A DNA stretch of 64,000 nt, taken from contig JAHRBC010000001.1 in assembly GCA_022702545.1 (NCBI GenBank), forward strand, positions 4,402,001-4,466,000. The letters are read 5' to 3'. Under the pieces are notes generated by a model, which saw only the letters and a program-made list of their open reading frames with translations, ran no database searches and was not told where the DNA came from. The translations under genes and the position numbers were made by a program. Positions 1-12,969 of this stretch are shown piece by piece. Position 1 is the first letter of the stretch. The number at the start of each line of letters is the position of its first letter. This stretch comes from Phycomyces nitens (Eukaryota > Mucoromycota > Mucoromycetes > Mucorales > Phycomycetaceae).

Positions 1-1463
<1,463 letters not shown>

Positions 1464-2187
1464 TTAATGTACTGCATTCATACGCATCCCGCAGCTAGAA
1501 ATGTTCATAAGGATTTGTGCGGCCTATTTAAAGATATTAATAAAATAATATAAAAATGTCTTGATGATTTTGTTTTACCTCTAGGATCTGAGACTGCTGG
1601 GTGTTCATGCTTCGTCGATCTTCTTCTTCTTCTTGGTCTTCTTGGTCTTTGCCGTGATGACGTTGGAGACACGAACTATGACTCAGCTCTGGTCCACACC
1701 CTTCACTTTTCTTTAAACGCGTATCTTGCTGTTCACCCAATCGACTCTTTGTGCTGTGGATCTGTCGGCTAGCAAATGACACAAGAGTGACAGCAGCCGC
1801 CGACTCTTCAGTCGGACTCTCGACGTCCTCCTTTTGGGCCTTTCGGGATTGGCGGGTCTGAAAAGGAACGAGCTTATAGCGGAAAGGGGCCTTGATATCT
1901 GATCGTCTTCTCCGCTTCTGTTGTTTTGGTGGTGGGCCTGAGGGTTGTTGAATTGGAGTAAGTTCATGGGTAGGATACATGTACGGAATCATTGGCTGCT
2001 GGTATGGCTGATGGTAGTTTAGTGAAGCCGGTGGCGGGAGAATGTAGTGAGACCTGTGGACTGAATGGGCCGTATCATGTCCAAAGGAAGTGTCTGGATA
2101 GAAATGCATGGTATTGAACAAGGGTGGCAGGTTGAGAGGGACGCCTTGTCTAGGATTGCATTGTGGGTAGCTTGTGTGGGATGCCAT
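1464..2187 (-). CDS. unrecognised basic/low-complexity protein, two exons
   Basis: The model starts at the ATG at 2187; an upstream in-frame ATG at 2235 would add 16 residues. Exon 1 is 2187-1579 and exon 2 is 1523-1464. The 55-nt intron has donor GTAAAA, acceptor TAG and a TTAAT-type branch region, and phase 0 is kept. The product has 222 residues: a Tyr/Pro/His-rich N-terminal third, a basic patch (KQQKRRRR, residues about 100-110) that could be a nuclear localisation signal, two short Ala-rich hydrophobic segments (AAAVTLVSFA and, across the splice, EAAQILMNISS), and an acidic EDQEEEEDRR tract. The EAAQILM-type segment is reminiscent of short helices in fungal cell-cycle or transcription regulators, but I cannot name a family. 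Splicing replaces the read-through tail, and that gain in motif sense is why I prefer the spliced model. Confidence 0.5.
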
Positions 2188-2459
2188 GAAATCCAAACAA
2201 GATTTTGTAAAGAAAAGAAAGAGATTTGAAGTCAATGTTCCTGTAATCAGTCAATAAATAACAAAAATAAATAAATACAGGTTCCTCCTGCCCATTTTGG
2301 GTTACTTTTTTTTTTTCAGTTGGAATTTTTTCCTCTATTAATTTTGCAACTCTCTTTAATCCACACACAATTATCAAACATATATAAAAGACACTTGTCT
2401 AAACACAACAATATAATTCGTCGTGGCACTTTTGAGGCTTCTCTAATAAACACTCACTA

Positions 2460-2915
2460 AACAGTCAACAATCGCCTCACAGGCATTATGTTATTTAAAG
2501 TTGTCTGCCAAAGAGATACAAAAGTATCAATAATCAAGATGCTGTTTATAGACACATTAACAATCCAGATATCCATGTATTACACCAAGCCCTTTACTTG
2601 AAAAAGCACAAAAATGCACGTTTAAAATGGACTCTTGGAATTATTGGTGTCTTGGGGGATAATTATCTCCCTTTATTGTTTGATACAGGTACCAGAGATA
2701 ATGTCATCCAAGTATTATGCAATGCACAACAAGGTGGCTGTGCAATGCAAAGCCAATGCTATTGTAGTCCTTGCCATGGCCAGCAAACAGACCTAATCTC
2801 AATCCAATTGAAGATATCTGGACCAATGTTGACATTGTTAGCGATTAGAGCCATTGGCCTCTAATTATGGCCATGTTGGAGGCTGCTTTGAGGGAAGAGC
2901 TGCCAAATATATATA
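2460..2915 (+). mobile_element. degenerate Tc1/mariner transposase fragment
   Basis: Translating across frames recovers a Tc1-family succession. First comes a region resembling the N-terminal half (KHKNARLKW near 2600-2640). Then, about 180 nt later, comes the hallmark block before the third catalytic acid, readable as LPWPANRPNLNPIEDIW at about 2770-2822. In intact Tc1 transposases this block reads WPxxSPDLNPIExxW and contains the last acidic residue of the DDE/D triad. Frame changes and missing segments between these blocks show the copy is dead. I saw no terminal inverted repeats, so the boundaries are approximate. Confidence 0.65.
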
Positions 2916-3116
2916 TATATATATATCTTTCTCGAGACCAGGTAAAGTATTGCCCTAAATATCAAGAATCGTATAAAGGTTGAAAGTGTGGTGATCATAC
3001 ATTTTTTTTGTAAAAATGATCTTTATCAAGTCTTATTGACCTCGTTTATCATCTCAATAATACTCTTGTGTTGATTAAATGTTGATAGAGTGATGTATAC
3101 TACTTCTTTAATATCA

Positions 3117-3455
3117 GAGAGGTTTGGGGTCTTTATTTTCACCTTCACATTTCCCGTACCTATGACGTACCTTTTTTTTCTTATTTTCGCCTTATTTTCA
3201 CATTTCCATTTCTGGAATTTTTTTTTAAAGTCTATCTATCAAACTTCAAATGCATAATACCTTTCTTTATTCTATTGAAAACACTTTGATGCTCTTATCA
3301 AACCATGTATAAGCAGTAAGTTTGTAATTATCTTTGCATTTTGTACAAATAACGCCAGTTATTTTCCCTTTTGGGTACTACCCGGAGACTAAAAAAATCG
3401 AAAAGATAGCCTTTTATGGAAATACAAAAGTGAAAATAACGTCCCCAAACCTCTC
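3117..3455. mobile_element. MITE-like element with about 40-bp terminal inverted repeats
   Basis: The segment 3117-3156 (GAGAGGTTTGGGG...TTATTTTCAC...) reappears inverted at 3416-3455, with roughly 80 percent matching positions over about 40 bp. The outermost 13 bp are identical. The element is about 339 bp and non-coding. The flanks are TAATATCA (3109-3116) and TAATCTCA (3456-3463), 7 of 8 identical, which fits an 8-bp target-site duplication of the hAT type. Element class is inferred from size, inverted repeats and putative duplication only. Confidence 0.65.
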
Positions 3456-4955
3456 TAATCTCAAAAGTAAGAAACACTGTATAATCTGCAAAAACTCAGA
3501 TTTAATAGCGGAGAATATTGCGTTGCGCAAATTTTAAATGCGTGTTTCAAGGCCATTTTTTTCTTTTTTTTTCTTTTTCTGAATTATAGGGCTTTCTTGT
3601 AAATAAGATCAAATAAAATAAAAATAAATAACTAAATATAAATTCATATTTAATTTCTAGAGATGAAATGTAAATACTTGCAAGAGACATACTCCTTGTT
3701 CAGATCAATATATTATTACCATTCTTCTAGGAAATAGGAGTTGCCAACCAAAAAGAAAAAAGAAAAAGTACAAAGATTAAATGCATTTGGACGTTTGTGC
3801 CTCCCTTAACCACCCACGCTGTGGACATTGTGCTCTTGTCAATTCTTCCACTTGTCCCCAGTTCAAACCCTGATCGAGTTAGGCTTCATGTTCATAATAT
3901 TTGCATGCCTAATAACAGCAATCAATCCAGAATTCATAACTATGGATAATTAATCCCTTTAAACAATAAGTATAATAGTGAGGATGCTGATATATATATA
4001 CATGTATATATGTGTATGTATATATGTATATATGTATATTCAAAGGAAGGGTACCCTGGAATACAAATCTGTCATAGTAGTACCATTCGTACACAATAAA
4101 AAAATAAATAAACTTAACAAATAGACACAATAGAGAGTTTATGATTTAAACACTGTCAAATTGACTTTTTGTGCGACTATGACTTTGGAAACAAGAATGC
4201 AGGCTCATCAAAAGAAATTCTAGTATGTTGACCAGAGTATTGATTAAAAATGCTTTTTGATGAATAGCAATGTTATGTGGTCGAAACAAACGTATTCAGT
4301 AACAAGTGTACCCACAACAATACAGCCAACTCCGTCTGAACCAATCCAAGAATATATAAAGTGCATTAAAAATAGACTTTCGTACAATATATACTTTGTA
4401 TATCGGGTACAATGAATACTAAGCCTACAAACATCAAAGGATCGATTCAACGCCCTCTTTGTCATTAAGAAAACAAACATTATTGTATGCTAACCCTATG
4501 CGATATTTACTGACCATAAAGAATTGTATTGCCACCAGAATAATATCCATTTGTTTATTCACAAATAGCCCTTGGTAAACATTAATAGTATTGAAAACGG
4601 CCATCTTTATATATATAATCGCATGAAATTTGAATTGAAACGTTTACAAGAAACAAAAAATTACAGATCCAAGGCAGTATGATTAACAATCTAATAACTT
4701 CCCAGTGGTTCCAAGGTCAATAGAAAGTAAATGGCAAGAGGTACCAGGCTGTGACTGCAACTCTCTAGATTACAATTGCATGCATAAGTATCGATGTATT
4801 CTGGCTCGTCTTTTACACACATTAATTATTTAATGTAAAAAACTGCTTTTGATTGATAAGCCAGATCCCATCTTTTTACATGTTTTAAAATTTCATTTTC
4901 GAGTGACCCCATATCCACATCATTTGATTGGATAACGATAAAAAAAAAGACTGAT

Positions 4956-4965
4956 GTCACGTGAC
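4956..4965. promoter_or_regulatory. palindromic E-box GTCACGTGAC upstream of glutaredoxin gene
   Basis: A perfect 10-bp palindrome centred on CACGTG lies about 120 bp before the glutaredoxin start codon. CACGTG is the core bound by fungal bHLH regulators such as Cbf1/Pho4-type proteins. A GATAA-type element (GGATAACGATAA) lies just upstream near 4929-4940. Function is inferred only. Confidence 0.35.
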
Positions 4966-5083
4966 AAGCATTCCTTTGTACTCCAAGCATTTTCTCTAGT
5001 CTGACACATATTTTATTTATTTCCCTCCTCTTTGATTGATTCCCTTGTTATTTTATTGATATTAAATCTTAATTTTATTAATC

Positions 5084-6318
5084 ATGGCCAATCTTGAAGA
5101 AATAAGCTCTGATTCCCAATTCAATGCAATCATCTCCAAAAAGGATGCCGTAATTGTCCTCAACTTTTGGGCATCATGGGCTGAGCCTTGCCAGCAAATG
5201 AACGAAGTTTTTGCAGAACTTGCTGGAAAATTCCCTGCTCTCAAGTTCGTAAAGGTTTGCATGCACATCAAAACTAGAAAGAAAGAAAGAAAAAACACGC
5301 ACGCACATTAGATCTCTTACGCATCCCACAATACACCACAGATCGAGGCAGAAAACTTTCCTGATATCTCAGAGACCTTTGAGATTGCTGCCGTGCCTAC
5401 CTTTATCCTCTTAAAGGTATATTGGAAATGAATACGAATCGTATCTTTATTTATTTATTGACTCTCTGGATATCCAGGCTGGTAAGATGGTGGAGCGTAT
5501 TGAGGGTGCCAAGGCTGCTGAACTCTCCAATGCTGTGACAAAGCATGCCAAGGGTGTCTTGAATAAGTTTAGTGCACTTCCTCAAGAAAACGCCAAGCCT
5601 GTAAAGGACCTCACATCTCGTCTCAAGGCATTGGTCAACAGTGCACCTGTAATGATCTTTATCAAGGGTACTCCTCAGCAGGTGTGTTAAAGTGATTTTT
5701 ATAAATGTGAAATCTAATGTGCTGTTCTTTGGTATCAAGCCTCGTTGCGGATTCTCTCGCCAGTTGGTGGATCTCTTGGCCGAGCAAAAGGTCAAGTATA
5801 GCTCGTTCAACATCTTGGCTGATGAGGATGTTCGCCAGGGTCTCAAGGCCTACTCAGACTGGCCCACTTATCCCCAGGTATATATTGATGGCGAGTTGAT
5901 TGGCGGCTTGGATATCGTCAAGGAGATGGTTGCCTCGGGTGAATTTGCAGATGCTATCCCCAAAGAAAAGGATCTCAACAGCCGCCTCCAAGAATTGATT
6001 GAGAAGCAGTCTGTGATGATCTTCATCAAGGGTTCTCCCCAGGAACCAAAGTGTGGTTTCTCTAGACAGTTGATCAGCCTTTTGAACGATCGCCATGTCA
6101 AATACGGTCATTTTGATATCCTGTCTGACGATGAAGTGCGTCAGGGCCTAAAGACCTATGTAAACTGGCCTACTTTCCCAATGTTGTTCTACAAGGGCGA
6201 GTTGCTGGGCGGATTGGATATCATCAAGGAGATGGTAAGTGGAGTGGTTATGATGACCAGTTCTGACCCGTGTGATTAGATTGAGAGTGGCGAGTTTGAC
6301 CAGGTATTGACTGCCTAA
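5084..6318 (+). CDS. GRX3: PICOT-type monothiol glutaredoxin: Trx-Grx-Grx
   Basis: Five exons: 5084-5254, 5342-5416, 5478-5681, 5740-6234, 6280-6318, all joined in phase 0, giving 327 residues. An N-terminal thioredoxin-like domain carries WAEPC (residues 32-36), with a single active-site cysteine as in Grx3/Grx4. Two monothiol glutaredoxin domains follow, each with CGFS (about residues 153-156 and 255-258), a WPTYPQ/WPTFPM cis-Pro segment and a GGLDI glutathione-binding segment. Family knowledge: these cytosolic/nuclear proteins bridge [2Fe-2S] clusters with glutathione through CGFS, and deliver iron and regulate iron-responsive transcription with BolA partners. Yeast Grx3/4 have one Grx domain; two is the arrangement of animal PICOT/GLRX3, and the length matches PICOT (about 335). 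The third intron uses an AAG acceptor directly before PRCGFS. Confidence 0.93.
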
Positions 6319-6941
6319 GTTGGATGAGCTATGCAACGGCAAAGGAAGGATATCTACATACATACATACAAATCTTCTTTTTTTCTTCTTCTATTATTTT
6401 ATTCATACTATACATCTTATGTGAGTATATCTTCATTTTGGCATGTTAAAATATCAATATCAATATCAATCCATATAAAAAGCAAGCCATCTTTGACAGG
6501 TGTAGAAAGAGCCTCTTGTCCTACCCCAATGAAACCTGGCGATGTCATTATGAATTAGAGTGATGTAGACTTTGGCTGACATCACTGTGAATATCAATAC
6601 CAATGTCTTGTGCACCAGTGTAAATGGACTGAAGCACATTGCGAGGCACATGAGGACTATGGCTGTGTGTACCTTTTATTTTTGATAGCTTAAATTTGTG
6701 ACAGTGTAAAAGAGGAATGCCATAAAAGGATAACCGTGCAATTGGACTTGGCTTTATAGAGAGGTGTCTTTTCTCGCCTGTAATCCAAATATGGCTCTAT
6801 TTTAATAAGCGTCATTTCCAGAATTATCCCGACTTTGGTCGACAAATTGTTTGCTTATTTAACCAACCCTTTCTCTCTTTTCTCTACTTTTTCCTTCGTA
6901 TTTTTCTTGCCCTCCCTTTAAGCGCACAATAAACGACAGCA
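6319..6941. other. spacer between glutaredoxin and kinase genes
   Basis: This holds the glutaredoxin 3' region (ATTTTATT-rich) and the kinase promoter. The last 100 nt are a pyrimidine-rich leader (CTCTCTTTTCTC, CCTCCCTTT) typical of fungal transcription start regions. Short frames here have no recognisable similarity. Confidence 0.5.
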
Positions 6942-9253
6942 ATGACCGAAGCACAACAGCCAAACCACACAGGATTCGATATTCCTTCCAATGTTGCTGT
7001 AGATAGTAGCCCTGATTTTCGCTTCTCGTTTTTATCGCCCGCCCTGTTTGATCAATCGACACCAATGACATTAGACGGCCCAGTAACCATTGCAGACCAA
7101 CTGTCGATTCACTTGGCTACTCCTGACCATGGCCAGCAAAACCTTTTAAACTACACGACAAGCGGGGACCTTATCGACCAGTCCAACCACCACATGGCAG
7201 AGCATGTTGTCGCAGTTTCGCCCAACCTCCGCTATGGACGGCTAAACACATTACTGGGCAAAGGAGCATTCAAGGTCGTGCACAAGGCTATTGACCGTGA
7301 AGAAGGATATGAAGTGGCCTGGAATGTGCTACAGGTAAGCGTTACAAAAAAAGATAAAAAGATTTTTTTATTATCACAAAATATTTATATACATATATAT
7401 ATTTATTTATTATGCACCGTTTGTTCTTGATCAGATTGGCCAAGAAAACAACAAGGATATTGCACACGAAATCGCTATGCTCAAATCTGTCCGACATCCA
7501 AACATCATTGCGTTTCACGATGCCTGGCTCGGTGAATCAAAGACTGAATTTGTGTTCGTGACTGAGCTCATGACGTCTGGCACCTTGCGTGAGTACATTC
7601 GCAAACTGAATTCGCCAAACACCAAAATCGTCAAGCGCTGGTCTAGGCAGATTCTAAAAGGCCTGGCCTATCTGCACGCACACAACCCACCAATTATTCA
7701 CAGAGATATCAAATGCGACAACATCTTTATCAACGGTGCCCATGGAGAGATCAAGATTGGCGATATGGGCACTGCTGAGAATATGTGGCTCGGGAACAAA
7801 AAGTACACTCTCATCGGCACCCCCGAATTTATGGCCCCAGAGATGTATGACGAGCGGGGATACTCTGAAAAGGTAGACATCTATGCCTTTGGCATGTGTC
7901 TTCTCGAGATGGTTACTGGCGAGTATCCTTATGCCGAATGTACAAATGCTGCCCAGGTCTACAAAAAGGTGTCCCAGGTAAGCCAAAAGAAGTTTGAAGC
8001 CAAATTCATATTGATAGAAGCCTAGCATATCAAACCAGAATCGCTTGGGATGGTTCAGAACCAGCAGGTCCTAGAGATCATCTGTGGCTGTCTATCCGAC
8101 GAGAACGAAAGGTAAAAAGCCCATTCCCCACCACCAAATTCTCATCAAAAACAAAACATCTAGACAATCTGCTCAAGAACTCCTGGAAGGCTCATTTCTA
8201 GCCGTTGAGCCCGACGTCGTATTGCTAGCCACAGATCCGTCACTCAAGATCCTGACACTCCAAGTCGTTTTCAAGGGTTCAGACAAACTATCCGTCAAAT
8301 TTGAGTTCAACGTCGTACGTCTTAATTCTCATGCCACATTGGATCTTGAAACTTACAAGTCTTATAGGAAAAAGACACGGCCGAAGAAGTCGTGGCGGAA
8401 ATGGTAACCATTGGTCGGGTGGTTTTGGGATACGGCTAATAGTTGGACAGATTGAAGAACAGGTTCTGCTAGATAGATACCAGCACAGCATCACAGGTGA
8501 AATCAATCGCATCTTGCGTGATATGGAAAAAGATGCTTCCAATCCAGACAAGACCAAGGATAGGCACGATGCAGTTTGGAGACGTGAGAACGATATTCGC
8601 ACAGAGCTAGAGAGAGAGCGTAGAGACCTGGCACGAATGTCAGAGTTTGCTGCAGAGGCCGAACGGAAAGTGGAGCTTATTCACCAGCAAATGATACAGG
8701 CCGAAGAACGCCTTCGGGAAGTAGTACAGGAAAGAGACCAATATGCAAAATTATCAAGGTTGGTCAAGAAAAAGCCAAATCTCAATATATATTTATTTAT
8801 ATTTATATTTATATACTTACAATCTCAATAGGAGTCGGCGCCCAAGTATGGCATCTCCACCTGTACTCGAAAAGGAAGAAGAGAGAACATTGTCTGATGC
8901 TGATTTATCAGCAGATGAGACACCTGAGGCAATTATGGAAGTGTTTATAGGTAATACATAAACTGCTTTTATATCTCACTTAACCATACTTTCTAGACTA
9001 TGCTGATGATACCCCAATTGATACCTTTGTCCAAGAGACTGCTGCTGCTGCCAAGCGTGATAAAAGCAAGGCAAGCGAGTGGGCATCAAAACTAAAAGAT
9101 CAGGACATCATGACAGCCGGTGATTTGCGTGGTCTACTTGACGAAGATTGGAACGGTCTTGGCCTGACTGTATTTGCACGCCGTGCCCTAAAAAACATGC
9201 TCAACCATAGTCGAAAAGCATCAAAGAGTACAGAACACCCTGTAGAAGACTAA
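6942..9253 (+). CDS. WNK-like protein kinase with OSR1/CCT-like and SAM-like domains
   Basis: Eight exons: 6942-7334, 7435-7977, 8026-8111, 8164-8314, 8368-8403, 8451-8758, 8832-8950, 8997-9253, giving 630 residues. The kinase domain spans about residues 97-345. The glycine loop reads [10 protein letters not shown] with Lys111, and the beta-3 position that normally holds the catalytic Lys reads VAWN (Asn128). This relocation of the ATP lysine into the glycine loop is the defining WNK ('with no lysine') feature. HRDIKCDN (220-227) and DMG (241) are present. After the kinase comes a segment (about 360-408, with [20 protein letters not shown]) resembling the RFXV-binding CCT/OSR1-like domain that follows the kinase in WNKs. 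Then come a coiled-coil-rich region (about 425-510) and a C-terminal SAM-like region ([16 protein letters not shown]). WNKs act in osmotic and chloride sensing in animals; the role here is unknown. Confidence 0.88.
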
Positions 9254-9967
9254 AATGATGTACAACACATATCCAACTTTCTCTTAAATACAATACAATA
9301 GAACAATTTGCTTTTTATACACATTACAAATATCAAAATACAAATCAATCATTATATTAACCTGGTGTGTCTTGATCTCTATGGATCCCATAAGAATTGA
9401 GCCCTTATAACCAATTGATATCTAAAGCTTGTCACTTGCCACCTGGCACCTGGCACCTGGCACCATTCTCTTGGTCCAAGAATTGTACCACGTCCAGGTA
9501 TACCACCCTCTTGCTATCTATCACCAAATGTGCTTAAAACAAAATGCCGGGTCAAGATAAGAATTGATATATAACTTGTATAATTTCTTGGGCTAGTTCT
9601 ATATACTTTTCTATAGTACAAAACATGCTAGAAAATGCTCTTCAAAATACTCTAACTGGATTGTCAAATAACTCCCTTTGTATAGTGAAGCTACTGAATA
9701 TTTTCGCTTTTTTGCAAGGCCTTTCTTTTCTTTTTCTTTTTTGGCGTTCTATATGGAGTTTACGGAGTTAGAAAGCCTAAGGAAAGGGGAGAAATCTGTA
9801 ACCATTTTCAAGCAGGCAGATTTTGTAAGAATTTTACTAGTAAAATCTGTAAACAAGTTAGGCACGTGACCTTTTAGATTTTCCTTTCTAGCTTACTCAT
9901 CATATTGTACTTCCTCCCCACTTTTACTTTTACTTTTACTTTTACTCTTATATAAGATAAATATAAA
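9254..9967. other. spacer with short tandem repeats upstream of Helitron-like element
   Basis: This contains the 3' flank of the kinase gene, an imperfect tandem repeat of CTGGCAC units at about 9437-9465, a further CACGTG E-box at 9863-9868, five TTTTAC-type hexamer repeats at about 9920-9947, and a TATATAAG element just before the ATG at 9968. I found no gene. Confidence 0.5.
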
Positions 9968-11534
9968 ATGCCTAGATCTACTCTTACCCTTGAAGAAAGA
10001 ACTGAAAGAAGACGCCAATACATGAGAGAATATCAACGTAATCGTCGACAAGCATTGCAAATGGAACTAACAGAACAAAGGAATCCGATCCCTCAAGCAG
10101 AGTACATGCAAGAGTATAGACTCAGACGCCAGCAAATGGCTGAAACAGAGACAGATGTAATAGGGGCAGAAGTAGTGACCCGGAGAAATCGAGCAGAGTA
10201 TATGCGCGAGTATAGGCGTAGTAGACCGCGTAGAGCTACTGATGAGAATGAGCGAGTAGTAAGAAGACGTAGACTGAATGACACTGAGACAGATAATTGG
10301 AGTAACATACAAAGAAATTATGAATCAACCATCAGAAAGGGTCCTACATATGTATGCGGATGTTGTGGAGGCTTTTTCTTTCAAAAAGATATATTTTCAT
10401 CAGTAAAAAGAAACACTCTTGCGGGCAATTGAGGCTGTTCAGAAGATATTGTTGAGAAAACCTTTTGGGCAATTGACAATCATAAGATACCAAGCACTTT
10501 CGTCGATGAAGAAACTACAGACAATATTCCACTATGCCCTACCTGTAAAACATCACTTAAAAAGAAAACACTTCCAACTCTTGCCCTCTCTAGTGGCTTT
10601 TATTTAGATGAAATACATGTCGAACTTGAACGGGAAGAAGACTGTCTATTATGTCCATATTGCATGAAAGCCTTCAAATCATGCTCGGCAATCAGAAAGC
10701 ATTTGGATAGACTTGAAGGGAAATGTGAAATCAAAAAAGGTACGAGATTAAAAGAATGCAAGACTTGTCAGGCACTCAAATCTTTTCGTTTTATTTTCAG
10801 TAGACTCTTCCAACCCCGCTTTGAACGATGAAGACGATGTAGTTCACGTTCCTTTGCCGGATTGTCCACCATATGACGATTATTTACCAGTTCCTCCTGA
10901 CCCAAGCCGACGCCACTCTTTCGCTAAAGCAGTTGTCCTGGGTTGCCAATCCATGGAAGCCAGTGAAGACGAAAAATCGAAAAATGAGTGGATCATTGAG
11001 AAATTGCATATTGAACCGATGGCGCTGATTGAAGATAACGATTCACCCCAGAAAGCAGAATACAACGCTTTCACCCACGCGGCGAACATTCAGCGCATGA
11101 CAGGCAAACGGTTCATTTGCCACCCAATTGTCCCGGCAAAGCGAAAACTGGAGAAAAGTTCCTCGGATGAGATCCTGGCGACATCATTTTCTCATCTAAT
11201 CCACTCGTCTCCTCTTCGCGGTGTCTTATTGCAACGACAATATTTTGAAATCAATCACCAAGTCTGTCAAATGCTAAATTCTGACTGGGAACAAATGCCA
11301 AATATCAAGTATGCTTGTGCCCAAGTTCTTGCTGGAAGTATCTTGGTGAATGAAAAAGCTGGGCATGCTATTCTTGTGAATACTCTTGAAGCTTATTGCC
11401 GCCTACGCTCAGTGGATATTCACCGTGAACTGTCCAATCAGGATGGATCTATCCCACCTCCAACGTCGTATTATGAGAATGTCTGGCCATGTGTTTTTTT
11501 TAAAAAAAAAAAGGGGGAAGGTGTAAGCATTTGA
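9968..11534 (+). mobile_element. Helitron-like coding region, disrupted
   Basis: The first frame (9968-10432) starts with repeated basic modules (RRQYMREYQRNRRQ, RAEYMREYRRSRPRR) and then NYESTIRKGPTYVCGCCGG. This Cys-rich motif heads the Helitron-associated proteins that precede the Rep/helicase domains. The sequence continues in another frame at 10436-10739 (PLCPTCKTSLKKKTLPTLAL, then a C2H2-like CPYC...H segment), so there is a frameshift near 10432. A 61-nt intron (10740-10800, GTACGA...TTTTCAG) joins to 10801-11534, whose product I do not recognise and which runs into a poly-T/A homopolymer at about 11493-11511. No HUH Rep motif or helicase follows, so this is a broken or non-autonomous copy, or a host gene built from one. 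Confidence 0.55.
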
Positions 11535-12969
11535 TTAATTTAGCAATAAACCTGCTTATTATGGAAGTTACAAGACTAAATTTAGTAAGAATTATCGCTT
11601 TTTATCGGTATCAGCAAATCGACACACCAAAAAAAAGTCACAAAATTACGCATTACTCAATTGTAAGATTTTGGTTGTCAAAAATACCTCTTTACTCTAC
11701 GCATCACAATCAACATATTAGAATCACTCTTTGAACCGTCTTTTTCTTCTTCTTGTTTTAGAGCAGAATTTGTTAAACAAAAAAAGGTCGCCAAATCAAA
11801 GTCTATTAACAATACGCTTTCAGTAAAGACTCTTAAATTCATATTGTATAAATTCTCCTAACAAGAGTTTAATACAACTCGAAAAAACTGGCAACAGTCG
11901 TTTATAATCTACTCTTTTCATCAAATTTCAAAAATATTGCTTGTAAAAATAATGTCAAGCATTAATTACTGCTCATAAAAGTCGTCTCTTTCTTGCTTTG
12001 GTTTCTGTATATCTAAAGTAAATGAAGCACCCCTTATAGTATGTGTTTGGTATTCTTATTGATTCATATAGTCAATGACTTTAAGCTGTATCGATTTAAT
12101 GGCATCGTTTTCTGACAACCCAAAAGCATCATATTTGAAACTATTACCAGGTAACTACTTTTAGACGTCAGAATATTTGATCATGACTCCTTTGACTATC
12201 ACAGACTATCTTTGTGATCACGTTGGCGATGACGATGACGATTACAACAGCAACAGCACCAACAGTATAAATAACATTGAGACTCATTTCTTTGCCTGTT
12301 TTAGGATACGTACTTACAGAGCAAAAATGCTCTTTATTTGGATTACATTGCAAGGAAGACCCAAATGCAATCTTATTATATACAATAGCTAAAGAAATTC
12401 TGGATCATCATATTCAAGATCATCGATCCACTGTTGAAAGATTGGTGGATATTGCTATAGTAACACAAAAGCAATTTAAAAGAATCTTGGAAGCAGCAAA
12501 TCATGGGGAATCAAGCATAAAAAAAGCTCGAGCCTTAGCAAGTGAAGGTGTTTTATACACAGAAACATGTTTACAAAAGTACAAGAATATTCTGATAACT
12601 CTGACATGATGTCAACACCAGTGGATCTGTCATCGAGTGTCCAATTGCCAACAAAAGGTGGGAACGTTAATATTTTAGCAGCAATACCACCAGATCCACA
12701 ACTTGATGATATGAAGTATACCAGAGTATTTCAAGGAAGAATATTAAAAAAAAAAACTCACGAACAGATGAACTGGAAGGTTGGTTATGAGAAAGGGTTG
12801 TCTAAAGGCCAGTTTATCCTGGCGATCCTTTCCCTTGGCTTACATCCAAAATCTCCCTCGTTCCCCGTCAACCTCTCCCAAAGCTGTACCTCGTATGATC
12901 AAAGTGTCTTGTTGTGCGATCAGATTCATAAATAAATTATCCGAGTCTCTAAAGGGGATCCCTCTTTAG
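11535..12969 (+). pseudogene. unidentified coding remnants downstream of Helitron-like region
   Basis: After about 600 nt of AT-rich non-coding DNA, open segments occur in at least two frames: 12277-12609 (with an ASP-rich lead-in at 12190-12240 and FGLHCKEDPNAILLY) and 12567-12935 (MSTPVDLSSSVQLPTKGG, then VGYEKGLSKGQ). They overlap at about 12567-12609 in different frames and I could find no phase-compatible intron joining them, so a frameshifted gene is likely. The family is not recognised. Their position right after the Helitron-like frames suggests they belong to the same mobile unit or to a captured gene. Confidence 0.35.

Larger units (their letters stand above)
2188..5083. other. gene-poor spacer containing TE relics
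   Basis: No intact gene was found in these 2.9 kb. The stretch holds a Tc1/mariner relic (2460-2915), a MITE-like inverted-repeat element (3117-3455), long homopolymer T tracts, TA repeats near 2909-2925 and 3990-4040, and the promoter of the glutaredoxin gene at the right end. Confidence 0.6.

Noticed and set aside
3840..3885. AGTTCAAACCC resembling a tRNA B box
   Set aside because: No A box or paired arms upstream; probably chance or a very decayed repeat.
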